DNA of 64,000 nucleotides from Myxococcales bacterium. Its GTDB lineage: Bacteria > Myxococcota_A > Polyangia > Palsa-1104 > JAEUJZ01. The stretch covers positions 79,595 through 143,594 of the forward strand of contig JAEUJZ010000014.1 of the NCBI GenBank assembly GCA_016794505.1, read 5' to 3'. This document shows, one piece after another, positions 9,747 to 19,004 of this stretch. A program made the position numbers and the translations under genes. The notes below the pieces were generated by a model that was not told the DNA's origin, searched no databases, and saw nothing but the letters and a program-made list of their open reading frames with translations. Every line of letters starts with the position of its first letter. Within the stretch, counting starts at the first letter, position 1.

Positions 9747-11838
9747 CTAATACGGGGAAGATGGGTGCTCGATCGCCGGCAGCTCAGTGGTCTGTTCAGC
9801 GGCCCCATCGGCCAGCCCAAACGCCCGCTGCACATCCAACGCGCGCTTGCGAATCTGCTCGTGCGATTTTTCGTATCCCGGCATCGTGCGCAGCGGTGAA
9901 AGCAGCGGGCACCGCTCCAGCCACATCAGGTCGATGAGGCCAGCCTCTGCTCCCGCCGAAAGCTGGCTCAGCGCGGGTTCGTACTCGCGCAGGATGCAGT
10001 GAAACTCGGTCAACAGCTGATGGGAAAACATGCGTGCGCGCTGGCTCAGCGCCTGGTTGCCATAAAACCCCGGCAGCAGATCTTCAGCCCGCGGGCGCAC
10101 GCGTCCAGAGACGAACTCTAGGCGGGTGCGCGGCTCTTGATATTCCGGTCGCTGCAGCAGCGGATGCGACAACAGCCGCTGCGCCCGCTCGGGCTGATCC
10201 AGCCAGCCCAAGACGCGGCTGAGCCCCATGAACGCCATGCGCCCATACGCCGGCTCGGCCCGCTCAATGTCAAAGATCGCCAGGCCCGCTTCGACCTGAC
10301 CCTGCAAGATGAGCGCACGCGACATCGCCGCGCGAAGCTGCGCCGAAAACCCTTCGCCCATGCGCGCTGCATTGAGGTGGCGGGTCGCCACATCAAGCGG
10401 CCCTGTCTCGCCGAGCAGCGAGCCCACGACTTCGTGTGCCGACAGCAGGTTGGGCGAGCAGGCCAAGGTGCGACGCAGCGTGCGCGCCGCCTGTGCAAGC
10501 TGACCCTGCTGCACTTGCACCAAGGCCAGGGCCAGCTGCGGCTCGCCACTCGCTGTAGCGAGCTGCGCAGCCCGCTCTGCCACGCCCACGGCTCGCTCCA
10601 TCGAGCGCACGTCGAGAAAGAAGCCGCTGCGCACCAGCGCCTTGGCATAGCCGGTCAAGATCGTCGGCTCATCGGGGCACAGCAGCAGCGCTTGTTCAAA
10701 CAGCTCACAGCTCTTGGCGATGCCGCTGACGCTCAGGCGGTGATACTGATGCCGCGCTCGCAGATACAGATCCATGGCCTGCGGATCGTCGAGAAGCTGC
10801 GGCTGCATGGTCCCGGTCTGCCGCTCGCTGCGAATGCTTAGCAGCGAGCAAATGTGCGCCGTCAGGGTCGCTGCCAAGGCCAAAATATTGCCGTCTTTGC
10901 GCTCGATCGTACGCGCCGCAAACTGCAGTCGACTGTCGATATCCAGCAAGCGCACCGAGGCTTCCAGACCGCCATCGACGCGACGCAGAGAACCATCGAC
11001 GACAGCCTTGACCAGCAGCTGTCGGCCCAGCGATTCGGCATCGTTTTCAACACGCGGCAGGCTGCGCACAATGCCAAAGCCCATGACGCGCAGCCCCGGT
11101 GACTCGCTGAGCCGATGGATGACCGCTTCCGTCAGACCAAAGGCTTGATAGGCATCGGTCTCGCCCTCGGTGAAGCGGAACGGCAGCACGGCAACGGTCA
11201 GCTCAAACGGATCGGCCGTCCGCGCGGGCGTCGCCAAGGGGGGCAGCTGGTCCGAGTCAACGGTCAGGGCCTGCGCAGCGGTGCTCGTGTGCTCGGCTCG
11301 CTCGCTGCCCGGCAAGGCCGCGGTCTTGTCCACGCCCAAAAAGCCCCCGGCTTCGCGCCGCGGCAAGCGGGTCTGCAGGTACTGGCGCAGCGTCGGTCCG
11401 TTTGGCGTGTGCGCATCGAGCGCCGCCGACACGTCCAAAGCCGTCTGAAAGCGCTGCTCGGGATCGCGTCGCAGGCAGCGCAGCACGAGCTCGGCGAGCG
11501 GATCTTCCAGATCGCTGCGCAGCCTGCGCGGATCTTGCGGGTCTTCGTACAAGCGCGCCAAGGTCACAGCCATCGCGCTGTCGCCGAAAAACGGCAGGCG
11601 ACCGGTGTACAGCTGAAACAGCATGACGCCCAGCGCATACAGATCGGCGCGCGTATCGATGCGGCCATAGCCACGCGCTTGCTCGGGAGACATGTACGCA
11701 GGCGTGCCGCTGATCGGCGAGCCGGCGTGCAGGTTGCAGCCGGGCTCCGACAGTGCGCTTGCGATGCCAAAGTCGGTGATGGCCACGCGCCCATCGCGAC
11801 TGACCAGCACGTTGTCGGTCTTCATGTCCTGATGAACG
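9747..11838 (-). pseudogene. Ser/Thr protein kinase, C-terminal part of a gene split by an insertion
   Basis: This is the 3' part of a eukaryotic-type Ser/Thr kinase gene, running from the catalytic loop to the stop. It begins at the 12-bp repeat with VHQDMKTDNVLV (HxD loop), then TDFGIA and GTPAYMSPEQ, so the kinase C-lobe is complete. A TolB-like domain follows (from about AVLPFRFTEGETDAYQAFG, as in adenylate-cyclase/TPR proteins), then a long TPR region to the end. The Gly-loop, lysine and C-helix are absent here and lie at 19005-19495. The frame stays open upstream to 12005, but those residues come from the inserted DNA and do not resemble a kinase. The fragment is probably inactive unless an internal start yields a TPR-only product. 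HQD replaces the usual HRD. Confidence 0.85.
11827..11838. repeat. 12-bp direct repeat, left junction of the insertion
   Basis: TCCTGATGAACG, identical to 19005-19016. Read on the minus strand it encodes the V-H-Q-D/E catalytic-loop residues of the split kinase. It fits a target-site duplication, or a short recombination core, made when the 7.2-kb segment entered. Confidence 0.85.
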
Positions 11839-12425
11839 TTACACAATCGAAAAATCGCCGAGAAATCGCGCGCATACGAAGTCCTAGGAACGCGCAGGGA
11901 AAAGGAGGAACATGGCTTTCCTTGCCGCTTCCCACCGACGGTGGCGGCCAGAGTTTCCCGCTTATCTGAAGAGAGTGAGCGGATGCTGTTTAGGAGGTCG
12001 GCCACCCTGGGGCTGGCTCAAGACGCATCCGCAAGCGCGCAGGCGAAATGCCCCAGAGAATCCGCGAGTATTAGAAGCGCGAGCAGCGGAAGATGGAGCC
12101 GCTTTTTTGCGACGCCGTCGCCGCTGGGAACGCGATATTGCTCGGTGCAGCGAAGCGACGCATTGCGGAGCCGGAGAAGAAGCGAGACGAACGGACCAGC
12201 GGCACGGGACATGGAGCGGCGAAGGCCCGTTTGCTGAGGAGTGCAAGCAGAGCCGACAAGTCGCATCACAGCTAACGTCCGTGCGAAAGCAGCTTTGTGC
12301 TGCACGTCGAGACGCAAAGACGAAACGTGCCCAGCTGCTGAGAGATCGTGAGAGGAAGAACTTGCCTCCGAAGCGCGACTCGCTTCGGTCTGACGAGCGG
12401 TACCAAGCGATGGTAAGACCAGCGC
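11839..12425. other. 587-bp left end of the insertion, no recognisable gene
   Basis: The first 60 bases are richer in A+T than the surroundings. Open frames exist on both strands (for example 11912-12463 plus, 11962-12495 minus), but their translations are Arg/Ser/Ala-rich with no known motif, and they overlap the SMR gene. This may be degraded recombination or transposition sequence, or the promoter region of the SMR gene. Nothing firmer can be said. Confidence 0.4.
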
Positions 12426-12746
12426 ATGAGCTATGTGTTCCTGGGCTTGGCCATTCTGCTTGAAGTCTGCGCAACAACTTGCATGAAGCTCTCACACGGC
12501 CTCACGCGAATCGTACCGACCGTGCTGGCCTTCACGTTCTATGGGGCCTGCTTTGGTTCGTTCATGCTGGCGCTGCGCAAGCTCGAAATCAGTGTGGCGT
12601 ATGCCATCTGGGCGGGGCTCGGGACGGCGCTGGTGGCGCTCGTCGGTATGGCGTACTTCAAAGAGCCCATCACCCCGGCCAAGCTCGTCTCGCTAGCAAC
12701 CATCATCGCCGGCATCGCAGGACTTCACCTGTCGAGCAAGCTCTGA
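12426..12746 (+). CDS. small multidrug resistance (SMR/EmrE-like) efflux protein
   Basis: 106 residues forming four transmembrane helices, the standard SMR size; such proteins act as antiparallel dimers exchanging cations for protons. The essential membrane glutamate is present at position 13 (LAILLEVCATTCMKLS), followed by the conserved GLTRIVPT loop. The helix 3 signature AYAIWAGLGTALVALVG and the FKEPITPAK loop before helix 4 also match EmrE/QacE. The exact split between Qac-type drug exporters and Gdx-type guanidinium exporters cannot be settled by eye, although AYAIWAGLG is closer to EmrE/QacE. It is the first gene in the insertion and stands alone, 259 bp ahead of the DUF1592 gene. Resistance-type cargo fits a mobile segment. 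Confidence 0.9.
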   Translation: MSYVFLGLAILLEVCATTCMKLSHGLTRIVPTVLAFTFYGACFGSFMLALRKLEISVAYAIWAGLGTALVALVGMAYFKEPITPAKLVSLATIIAGIAGLHLSSKL

Positions 12747-13005
12747 CGATGTGGAGCCCGAAGCGGCCTGCGCATCCCTGCGCTGCGCAAAAAGGGGCGC
12801 ACGCCCGGCAGGCCATTCATCAGACCGCGTCTAGGCCCATGTGCATCGGCTTGAAGCGGCGATCTTGGCTTCGCCTTTGTCGAGGCAGAGGCGCGTGGCG
12901 CTGAGCGTTTGCGGCAGACGAAGGGCGGACTATTGGCAAAGTGGCTCCAGTGCGCTGTCGTGCTGGAACCACGGAAAAAGCCAACCGGAAAAAGTCGGTC
13001 CGGCT

Positions 13006-14634
13006 ATGTTCGCGCACATGCGTGCCATGTATGCGATCTTGATGCTGGCCCTCTCGGCTGCTGCTTGCTCGCCGCCGTCGGAAAATCTGACCCGATCGAC
13101 CTTTGTTCCGGCGCCAGCAGTGATGCCGCGTCTGACCGCGCAGCAGTACCGCAACGTGCTCAAAGACACCTTCGGGGGCGTGCTGCCCGCCGTCGCGCTA
13201 GAGCCAGACACCAACCCCTACCTGTTCTATTCGATCGGGGCCGCAACGACGACGCTGTCCGAAGCCGGGGTCGAGCAGTACGCCGATGCAGCAGCCCGCA
13301 TCACCGACCTGATCTTTGACGATGTCGACCGGCGCAGTGCCCTGGTCGGCTGCCAGCCGCTGCGCAGCGATGACTTCTGCGTCGAGACCTTTGTCCGCCG
13401 CATCGGCCTCAAGCTGCACCGCCGCCCGCTGAGCGATGCCGACATCGCACGCTGGCTGGCCGTGGTCAACGACACGTCAGAGGGTGACATCTATCGCGGT
13501 CTGCGCACGGCGATCTATGGTCTCTTGCAGTCGCCACGCTTCCTGTATCGCGTCGAGCTGGGCGAGCCCGATCCCAACGATCGCAGCCAGTCACCGCGTC
13601 TGCGCCATGACCCCTATGACATGGCACAGCGCCTGTCGTTCTTGCTGTGGGACTCTGGCCCCGACGAGGCACTGCTTTCCGCAGCTGAGCAAGGCGAGCT
13701 AGTCGATGACGCTAGCCTGCGCCGCGAGACCCTGCGCCTGCTAGCGTCGCCGCGCGCCCGCAAGACGATTCAGAGCTTTTTCGATCAGTTCCTGAACCTG
13801 GGTGCGCTGTCGCGCGTCGACCGCGATCGCACGCGCTTTCCGGCGTTTTCCCCGACGCTAGCGGCGGCCATGCGCACCGAGCTACAGCTGCTGACCGATG
13901 ACCTCGTCTTTCGCCGCGACGCCGATATCCGCGAGCTTTTGTCGACGCGTCGTACCTTCGTCAATGCCGAGCTGGCTGCGCACTATCAAGTCGCCGCGCC
14001 GGGTGCCAGCGCCGTGACCTTTGTCCCCGTCGAGCTTCCAGCCGACGGCCCGCGCGCGGGCCTGCTGACCTTGGGCGGTTTTCTGCTCATGAATGCCCAT
14101 CCCACCGAGTCTTCTCCGACGCTGCGCGGCAAGTACATTCTGGAACGCCTGCTCTGCCGGCTGGTGCCGCCGCCGCCGGACAACGTCAACCTCGACCTGG
14201 GCAGCATGGGTGGTCCGCCACGCACCTTGCGGCAGCGCCTGGAAGAGCACCGCAAAAACCCGGCCTGCTCAGGCTGTCACGCGATGATGGATCCGCCCGG
14301 CTTTCTGTTTGAAGCCTTCGATCCGGTTGGCGGCTATCGCCCCGTCGATCAAGGCCTGCCCGTCGACACCCAGAGCGAGGTCGAAGGTCAGCCCTATCGA
14401 GACGGCAAAGAGCTAGGAGCCATGCTGCGCGAAAGTGCAGACGTCGGGCGCTGCCTGGTGCGTCAGCTGTATCGCCACGCCAACGCCCGCCTCGATCAGT
14501 CGGGAGACGAAGCGCCACTCTCGCTGCTCGAAGCTCGCTTTGCCGAGTCCGGTTATCGCTTTGCCAGTTTGATCGTCGCGCTTGTGCAGAGCGAAGGCTT
14601 CCGCTACCTCGCCTCGCAGGAGGTGCAGCCATGA
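13006..14634 (+). CDS. DUF1592/DUF1588-type exported protein with c-type haem motif
   Basis: 542 residues. A hydrophobic leader ends at a lipobox-like AAAC, so this is probably a lipoprotein. The body follows the DUF1587-1595-1592-1588-1585 plan seen in Planctomycetes and Myxococcota: RLTAQQYRNVLKDTFG near the N terminus, LHRRPLSDADIARWLAVV, YGLLQSPRFLYRVE, then PTESSPTLRGKYILERLLC and the haem-c motif CSGCH in PACSGCHAMMDPPGFLFE, and a C-terminal ARFAESGYRFASLIVALVQSE. The ATG at 13006 sits just before the leader; an upstream frame from 12841 adds residues with no signal character. It overlaps the next gene by ATGA. The biochemical role of the family is unknown; the haem motif suggests electron transfer or an extracellular oxidase. 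Confidence 0.85.
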   Translation: MFAHMRAMYAILMLALSAAACSPPSENLTRSTFVPAPAVMPRLTAQQYRNVLKDTFGGVLPAVALEPDTNPYLFYSIGAATTTLSEAGVEQYADAAARITDLIFDDVDRRSALVGCQPLRSDDFCVETFVRRIGLKLHRRPLSDADIARWLAVVNDTSEGDIYRGLRTAIYGLLQSPRFLYRVELGEPDPNDRSQSPRLRHDPYDMAQRLSFLLWDSGPDEALLSAAEQGELVDDASLRRETLRLLASPRARKTIQSFFDQFLNLGALSRVDRDRTRFPAFSPTLAAAMRTELQLLTDDLVFRRDADIRELLSTRRTFVNAELAAHYQVAAPGASAVTFVPVELPADGPRAGLLTLGGFLLMNAHPTESSPTLRGKYILERLLCRLVPPPPDNVNLDLGSMGGPPRTLRQRLEEHRKNPACSGCHAMMDPPGFLFEAFDPVGGYRPVDQGLPVDTQSEVEGQPYRDGKELGAMLRESADVGRCLVRQLYRHANARLDQSGDEAPLSLLEARFAESGYRFASLIVALVQSEGFRYLASQEVQP

Positions 14635-15989
14635 ATCGACGCATGCTGAGCCGCCGCCGCTTTCTACGCGGTACCGTGGCCGGCGCCGCGGTCTCGCTTT
14701 CGTTGCCGGCGCTAGAGGCGATGTTTGATTCGCGTCGCAGCACCGCCGAAGCCAAAGGGCCAGAGCCGCTGTTCGGCGTGTTCTTCTGGGGCAACGGAGT
14801 CCCCTGGCATGGCCTGCACACCTCTGAGGCCGCCGAGCATCCCGACTTGTGGACGCCGAGCACAACCGGCCCTGGCTACACGCCGAGCGAGCTCTTGGCG
14901 CCGCTATCCCGCCATCAGGTCACTGTTGCCAGCGGGCTTGAGCCCAAGACCGAGATCCCGTCGCTGCCACCTGGCCAAAGCGATGGTCATATGCGCGGAT
15001 TCATGGTGGCGCTGACCGGCGATCGCCCGCGCAGCGAGGGCTTTGATCACCCCTCGCACACGCTGACCGCGCTGCGGCCGTCGATCGATCAGGTCGTGGC
15101 GCGCGACCCGCTGTTCTACACCTCGCCGCCGCGCTACCGATCGCTTCAGCTTGGCGTCAGCACCGCGCGCTTTCACGAGTACGGTCACTGGAACGCCATC
15201 TCGTACAACGGCCCTGACTCGGTGAATCCGCCAGTGATGCATCCCGGCGACCTGTACGACCGGCTGTTTGCCGCCCCCGGAAGCCTCGCCGATGCGGGGC
15301 GCCGCGTGCGCGCACTGGACGCAGTCCTCGACGATGCCAAAGGGCTAAGGCAGCAGCTTGGCGTCGGTGATCGAGCCCGCCTGGATGCGCACTTGCAGCA
15401 CCTGTTTGAGATCCAGCGCCGCTTAAAGCCCGGCGAGACCTCGTGTACGGTGCCGCCCCGCCCCGCTAGTGAGACCGACCTGCACAAGAAGACCTCGATG
15501 TTGGCAGAACTTCTTGCGCTGGCTTTGAGCTGTGGTCTTTCGCGCGTCTTTTCGTTCATGCTGACGGCGCCAGCGACGACGCATATCTTTCGCAACCTCG
15601 GAGTCGCCGATGACATGCACAAGGTCTGCCACGATGGACGTTGGCAAGAGATCCGCCGCATCACGCTGTACCAAATGCAGGCCTTTGCCCTGCTGCTCGA
15701 CGAGCTTGCCAAGGTGCGGCTGCCGACGGGAAAGACCCTGCTCGACGCCGCCTGCATCTTGGGCGTCTCGGAGTATGGCGAAGGCTGGAAGCATTCGGTC
15801 CGCGAGCTACCAGTCGTGCTGGCCGGCGGCGCCAACGGGCGGTTGCGACGCGGCGTACACGTGCGCGAGCCGGGCGGAAACCTGTGCAAAGCCCAGCTAA
15901 CCGCGCTGCGCGCCCTGGGTCTGCCGGTCGATCGCTTTGGCTGGAACGGCGCCGAGACCACCCGCGCCCTCGACGGGGTGCTGCTGTGA
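14631..15989 (+). CDS. DUF1552 Tat-exported protein
   Basis: 452 residues. The Tat signal SRRRFLRG at residues 7-14 is followed by a hydrophobic, alanine-rich stretch and AMF. The body matches DUF1552: FGVFFWGNGVPWHG at the start of the mature part, a GHMRGFMVALTG segment, SIDQVVARD, and the late VCHDGRW and GVSEYGEGWKHS blocks. DUF1552 proteins almost always sit directly after a DUF1592 protein, as here with a 4-nt ATGA overlap; they are distant relatives of the sulfatase/DUF1501 group. Tat export suggests folding or cofactor loading before secretion. The next gene starts with GTG overlapping this stop by 4 nt, so the three form one transcription unit. No function is established for the family. 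Confidence 0.88.
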   Translation: MNRRMLSRRRFLRGTVAGAAVSLSLPALEAMFDSRRSTAEAKGPEPLFGVFFWGNGVPWHGLHTSEAAEHPDLWTPSTTGPGYTPSELLAPLSRHQVTVASGLEPKTEIPSLPPGQSDGHMRGFMVALTGDRPRSEGFDHPSHTLTALRPSIDQVVARDPLFYTSPPRYRSLQLGVSTARFHEYGHWNAISYNGPDSVNPPVMHPGDLYDRLFAAPGSLADAGRRVRALDAVLDDAKGLRQQLGVGDRARLDAHLQHLFEIQRRLKPGETSCTVPPRPASETDLHKKTSMLAELLALALSCGLSRVFSFMLTAPATTHIFRNLGVADDMHKVCHDGRWQEIRRITLYQMQAFALLLDELAKVRLPTGKTLLDAACILGVSEYGEGWKHSVRELPVVLAGGANGRLRRGVHVREPGGNLCKAQLTALRALGLPVDRFGWNGAETTRALDGVLL

Positions 15990-16969
15990 GCGCGTACCCG
16001 CTCGGGCAAAGCCGCGGCGAACGTCGTACGCATGAGCGCAAGGCCTCGCACGGAACGCGCACCCCGATAAGACCGCGGCCACGCGCCGTACCGTCGCAGC
16101 GCTGGGCTTTTTGTGCCGCGTTTCTGCTGACCCACGCAGCCTGCCAAGCCGAACCACCGCCCGTCGATCCTCCGACGGAACTGCCCGATCTGACGACGTG
16201 GGCCCCAGGCGACTGCGGGCCACTCGCGCGCTGCGGGCGGGTCTGCACCGATCCGAGCAAGGATCCGCTCAACTGCGGTGGCTGCGACCGATCTTGCGTG
16301 ATCGAAAACGCGACTGCCGGCTGCGACAGAGGTCGCTGCATCATCGCCGCCTGCAGCGACGGCTATGTCGACGCGGATCAGCGGGTCGAAAACGGCTGCG
16401 AGCAGGCCACCGACTGCATCACGGGCGCGCGTTGCGAAGCCACCTGTGGCAGCAGCGGCCGCGTGCGCTGCGTCGGAGCCCGCGCCGAGTGCGAGCCGCC
16501 CGCCGAGAGCTGCAACGGCAGCGACGACGACTGCAACGGTCGCTGCGACGACGGCGCCCTCCCCGGCTGCCGCATTGGGGTACACCGCGCGGCGGGGCCG
16601 GGTGGCCACTTCTACACTACGGATCTGGCGGCAGCGACGACATCTCCCTGGGTGCTAGAGGCCGCAAACTACTTCTACATCTACGCCCGCCCGGTGCCCG
16701 GCTCGCACGAGGTCTACCTGTGCCGCAAAGACAGCGGGCGCCACTTCCTGCACGGCAACAAGGACTGCGATCTCAAGGCGCCGCTCGGACGGCTGCTGGG
16801 TTACTGGAGCCTGACGCCCCTCTGCGGCGGACAGGCTCTGCAGCGCCTGCACAACGCGGCGAGCGATGACTACTTCTACACGCTCAGCGAGGCAGAAGCG
16901 CAGAACGCCATCGACCGCTTCGGCTACACGGTGACCACCATCCCCGCCGTGATCTGGTCGGCCCCATAG
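15986..16969 (+). CDS. Cys-rich lipoprotein with DUF5648-like lectin tail
   Basis: 327 residues from the GTG that overlaps the DUF1552 stop (GTGA). After a basic N terminus, the hydrophobic FCAAFLLTHAAC suggests a lipoprotein signal. Then comes a Cys-rich stretch of the myxobacterial extracellular type (CGRVCTDPSKDPLNCGGCDR and later) and a MopE/Notch-like calcium-binding motif CNGSDDDCNG. The last 150 residues hold repeats around GGHFYTTD, HFLHGN and DYFYTLSEAEA, which look like DUF5648 beta-trefoil-like units often found at the ends of secreted proteins. An in-frame upstream start at 15641 lies inside the DUF1552 gene and is rejected. Third gene of the DUF1592-DUF1552 unit; perhaps a surface partner that binds glycans. 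Confidence 0.75.
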   Translation: MSAYPLGQSRGERRTHERKASHGTRTPIRPRPRAVPSQRWAFCAAFLLTHAACQAEPPPVDPPTELPDLTTWAPGDCGPLARCGRVCTDPSKDPLNCGGCDRSCVIENATAGCDRGRCIIAACSDGYVDADQRVENGCEQATDCITGARCEATCGSSGRVRCVGARAECEPPAESCNGSDDDCNGRCDDGALPGCRIGVHRAAGPGGHFYTTDLAAATTSPWVLEAANYFYIYARPVPGSHEVYLCRKDSGRHFLHGNKDCDLKAPLGRLLGYWSLTPLCGGQALQRLHNAASDDYFYTLSEAEAQNAIDRFGYTVTTIPAVIWSAP

Positions 16970-17500
16970 CCGCGATCTCAAGGACCCGATGGCGATCGTC
17001 TATGTAACCCGACCGTCGGCTCACGGCTCGTACAGCTCTTGGCCGGCCGCTTGCGGCCAGCGCGTTGCGGCCGGGGCGATCGTCTGGCCCAGCTTGGCGC
17101 CTGGATCGTGACGGCAAGGTCGACGCGCTGCACGAGTCGCTGTCCTATCCATCCTGGCTGGTACACAGCTTCCTGCTGGCCTTTTCTGCGGTGCCTGACT
17201 CAGAGAGCGCGGGCGACGCGAGCCTTGGCCCGCTTGACGAAACTGCTGCGCAGGATGTGCGCTACTCGGGTCTGCTCACGCAATTCCTACCGATCTCGCA
17301 GATGACGTACCGGCGACTTCTGATGATCCGCTTCCGTTTACCTGAGGGCTGACAATGCCAAAAGCTCGCGGGACCGAGGGGACAGCCGCAAAGCAGAGGC
17401 TCCAGGGGGACTTCAGAATCTCGCGATGGCACGTCGCCTGCTTTCACAGGATCGTGCCACTCACATCGGTCGTGAGGGATGCAAGAAAGAGGAGGCCCCA
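16970..17500. other. 531-bp gap within the insertion, possible gene remnant
   Basis: No confident gene. A plus-strand frame at about 17101-17352 reads like the C-terminal end of a protein (DALHESLSYPSWLVHSFLLA ... RLLMIRFRLPEG) but has no good start or ribosome site and no recognised family. It may be a decayed remnant. The last 20 bases hold the GAGGAGG ribosome site of the next gene. Confidence 0.35.
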
Positions 17501-17821
17501 ATGCCGCTCCCTGTGTTCCAGTTTACGGTCACCAACTATACGCCTTTTCTGTATCCCTACGGCACAGGCAGCCGGGCGCGAATCAATCTCTACGGTACGG
17601 ATGGGAATCGGCTGTACCTCATCTTCGGTGGAACGGTCGGCACGAACTCCTGGGATGCAGCGACGAAGACAGGCGTCGCGTACTGCACAGACGCAGAGTT
17701 CGATCGGTATATCGATCTTCTGCGGAACGAGAATCCGATCGTCGTGACGGTCAATCCAAACGCTCCGATTTCGTTCGTGGTTTATGCGCCGACGGAGCCA
17801 GTCGGTGAAGGCGAAATGTAG
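17501..17821 (+). CDS. small protein of unknown function upstream of a peptidase
   Basis: 106 residues, not recognised. The start at 17501 is chosen because GAGGAGG lies 6 bases upstream; an upstream frame from 17426 lacks a site. The sequence is rich in beta-branched and aromatic residues (FQFTVTNYTPFLYPYGTGS, RLYLIFGG, ISFVVYAPTEP), which suggests a beta-sandwich or beta-barrel fold. There is no signal peptide and no transmembrane segment, and a single cysteine. It precedes the NlpC/P60-like gene by 108 bp on the same strand and may be its partner. If the pair were an effector module this would be the partner or adaptor, but nothing in the sequence proves that. Confidence 0.6.
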   Translation: MPLPVFQFTVTNYTPFLYPYGTGSRARINLYGTDGNRLYLIFGGTVGTNSWDAATKTGVAYCTDAEFDRYIDLLRNENPIVVTVNPNAPISFVVYAPTEPVGEGEM

Positions 17822-17929
17822 GAACGCACAGGGCTGCAGGTTGTCAGCGCGCGGGTCCTGCGGATCGAATCCTTGGGTGGGGTGTCCGCAGTCCTTCGTC
17901 TGATCGCAGCCCAGCCGCAGGGAGTTCCT

Positions 17930-18619
17930 ATGCCCCCAGTATCTTCTCGTCGGGAAGCCAAGCCTGAGACCCATCTACAGTGGGCTGAGCGACTGCTGCA
18001 AATGTTGCCGCTGGAAGCAACCAGCTATCAGCACCGACCCATTATCGTGACTTGGAAGGGCTACGATGGCGCGACTGCCTACGAGAGCCGAGCAGACTGC
18101 AGCGGATTCCTAAACGCGCTCCTCATGCGGGCTTACCCATTGACCGAGAAGGATCTTGAGGCATGGCTGGGCACGAAGCGCCCGCTTGCCAAGACCTACC
18201 ACGACGCGATCGTCGATGAGAACCAGTTCCAATCGATCCGCGCTATCCAGGATGTACAGCCGGGTGCTGTCATCGCGATCGAGTATCCCCCCGATGATCC
18301 CGAGTCAGGCCCAGACACGGGGCACGTTCTGCTTGTTGCGGATAGGCCGCGACGGCGCGATCCCTCGGCTCCGATCATGAGCGGTACCACGCAGTGGGAA
18401 GTCAGCATCATCGATCAAAGTCGAACCGGCCACGGCGTCAAAGACACGAGGCATCTTCCTGATGGCGGATATGCCAGCGGCCTGGGAAAAGGCGTGATGC
18501 GCATCTACGCCAGCCGCTCGGGAAATGTGCGCGGCCATAGCTGGAGTACGTCTGCGAGCTCGAAATTCCGCGCTCAGGCCGAACGCCATCTGGTCATCGG
18601 TCGATTGCCCATCGGCTGA
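17930..18619 (+). CDS. NlpC/P60-like cysteine peptidase or amidase
   Basis: 229 residues from the ATG at 17930, which has AGGGAG six bases upstream. The ADCSGFLNALL motif places a cysteine at the start of a helix, as in NlpC/P60 and CHAP enzymes. The later DTGHVLLVADRP places a histidine on a beta strand, and IIDQSRTGHG may supply the third polar residue. These enzymes cut peptidoglycan stem peptides or related amide bonds. There is no signal peptide, so the enzyme is cytoplasmic, leaves by another route, or is delivered as an effector. It is the last gene of the insertion before the kinase N-lobe. Catalytic type is likely; substrate unknown. Confidence 0.65.
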   Translation: MPPVSSRREAKPETHLQWAERLLQMLPLEATSYQHRPIIVTWKGYDGATAYESRADCSGFLNALLMRAYPLTEKDLEAWLGTKRPLAKTYHDAIVDENQFQSIRAIQDVQPGAVIAIEYPPDDPESGPDTGHVLLVADRPRRRDPSAPIMSGTTQWEVSIIDQSRTGHGVKDTRHLPDGGYASGLGKGVMRIYASRSGNVRGHSWSTSASSKFRAQAERHLVIGRLPIG

Positions 18620-19004
18620 ATACAAGTGTCGGCAGACCGGCCAGGTCGGCAACGGTCGGATCGACGGCGACCTGCTCCGCGCCAGCATACTCGGATGATG
18701 ACTCTTTCACGGTGGCGATCAGGACGCGCTTTGGGGGCGACGATCTGCCCGCGTAACCGATCCCGCACACGATCTGCGGCCCTCATGCCGCCGCGGTCCG
18801 CTGACCGCACATATTCTTCTGGCCGCGCCTGCGGTGGCCACCCGGCCCGACGCGCAGCGCTGAGCCCACGGCGCGGGGCTGGCGGCATCCAGAGGAGCAA
18901 ACAGAAGAGCGGACGGGGCCGTTCTTCGTCTGCTTTCCCTGACTTACTGAGGCTGTGAACCTGCAAGGGAAACGCTTCGGCGCGGTTCTCGACGGTGGTT
19001 TGTT
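18620..19004. other. 385-bp right end of the insertion, no recognisable gene
   Basis: Frames on both strands give Arg-rich translations without motifs. The kinase N-lobe frame reads on into this segment to a TAA at 18944, adding about 20 foreign residues. No transposase, integrase or tRNA-like sequence was seen. Confidence 0.4.

Larger units (their letters stand above)
11839..19004. mobile_element. 7166-bp insertion (genomic island or non-autonomous element) interrupting the kinase gene
   Basis: The segment lies between exact 12-bp direct repeats that both fall in the same codons of one kinase gene. Deleting 11827-19004 while keeping the 19005-19016 repeat copy joins 491 nt to 2080 nt, giving 2571 nt or 857 codons including the stop, in frame across the HQD loop. 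Cargo in order: SMR efflux protein; DUF1592, DUF1552 and Cys-rich lipoprotein genes; a small unknown; an NlpC/P60-like peptidase. All cargo genes are on the plus strand, opposite to the kinase. No transposase, integrase or clear terminal inverted repeat was recognised; the ends share only a weak CGAGAA/CGCGC similarity. The cargo genes have composition and codon use much like the rest of the window, so the donor may be a related genome or another locus of this one. Confidence 0.75.

Noticed and set aside
9747..12005. 752-residue version of the kinase C-terminal part starting at 12005
   Set aside because: Residues before the VHQD motif come from inserted DNA and do not resemble a kinase N-lobe; no ribosome site is seen.
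11912..12463. 183-residue open frame at the left end of the insertion
   Set aside because: Arg/Ala-rich translation with no motif; it overlaps the start of the SMR gene, and a competing frame lies on the other strand.
11839..19004. Terminal inverted repeats at the ends of the insertion
   Set aside because: Only an imperfect CGAGAA/CGCGC similarity at unequal distances from the junctions; not better than chance in G+C-rich DNA.
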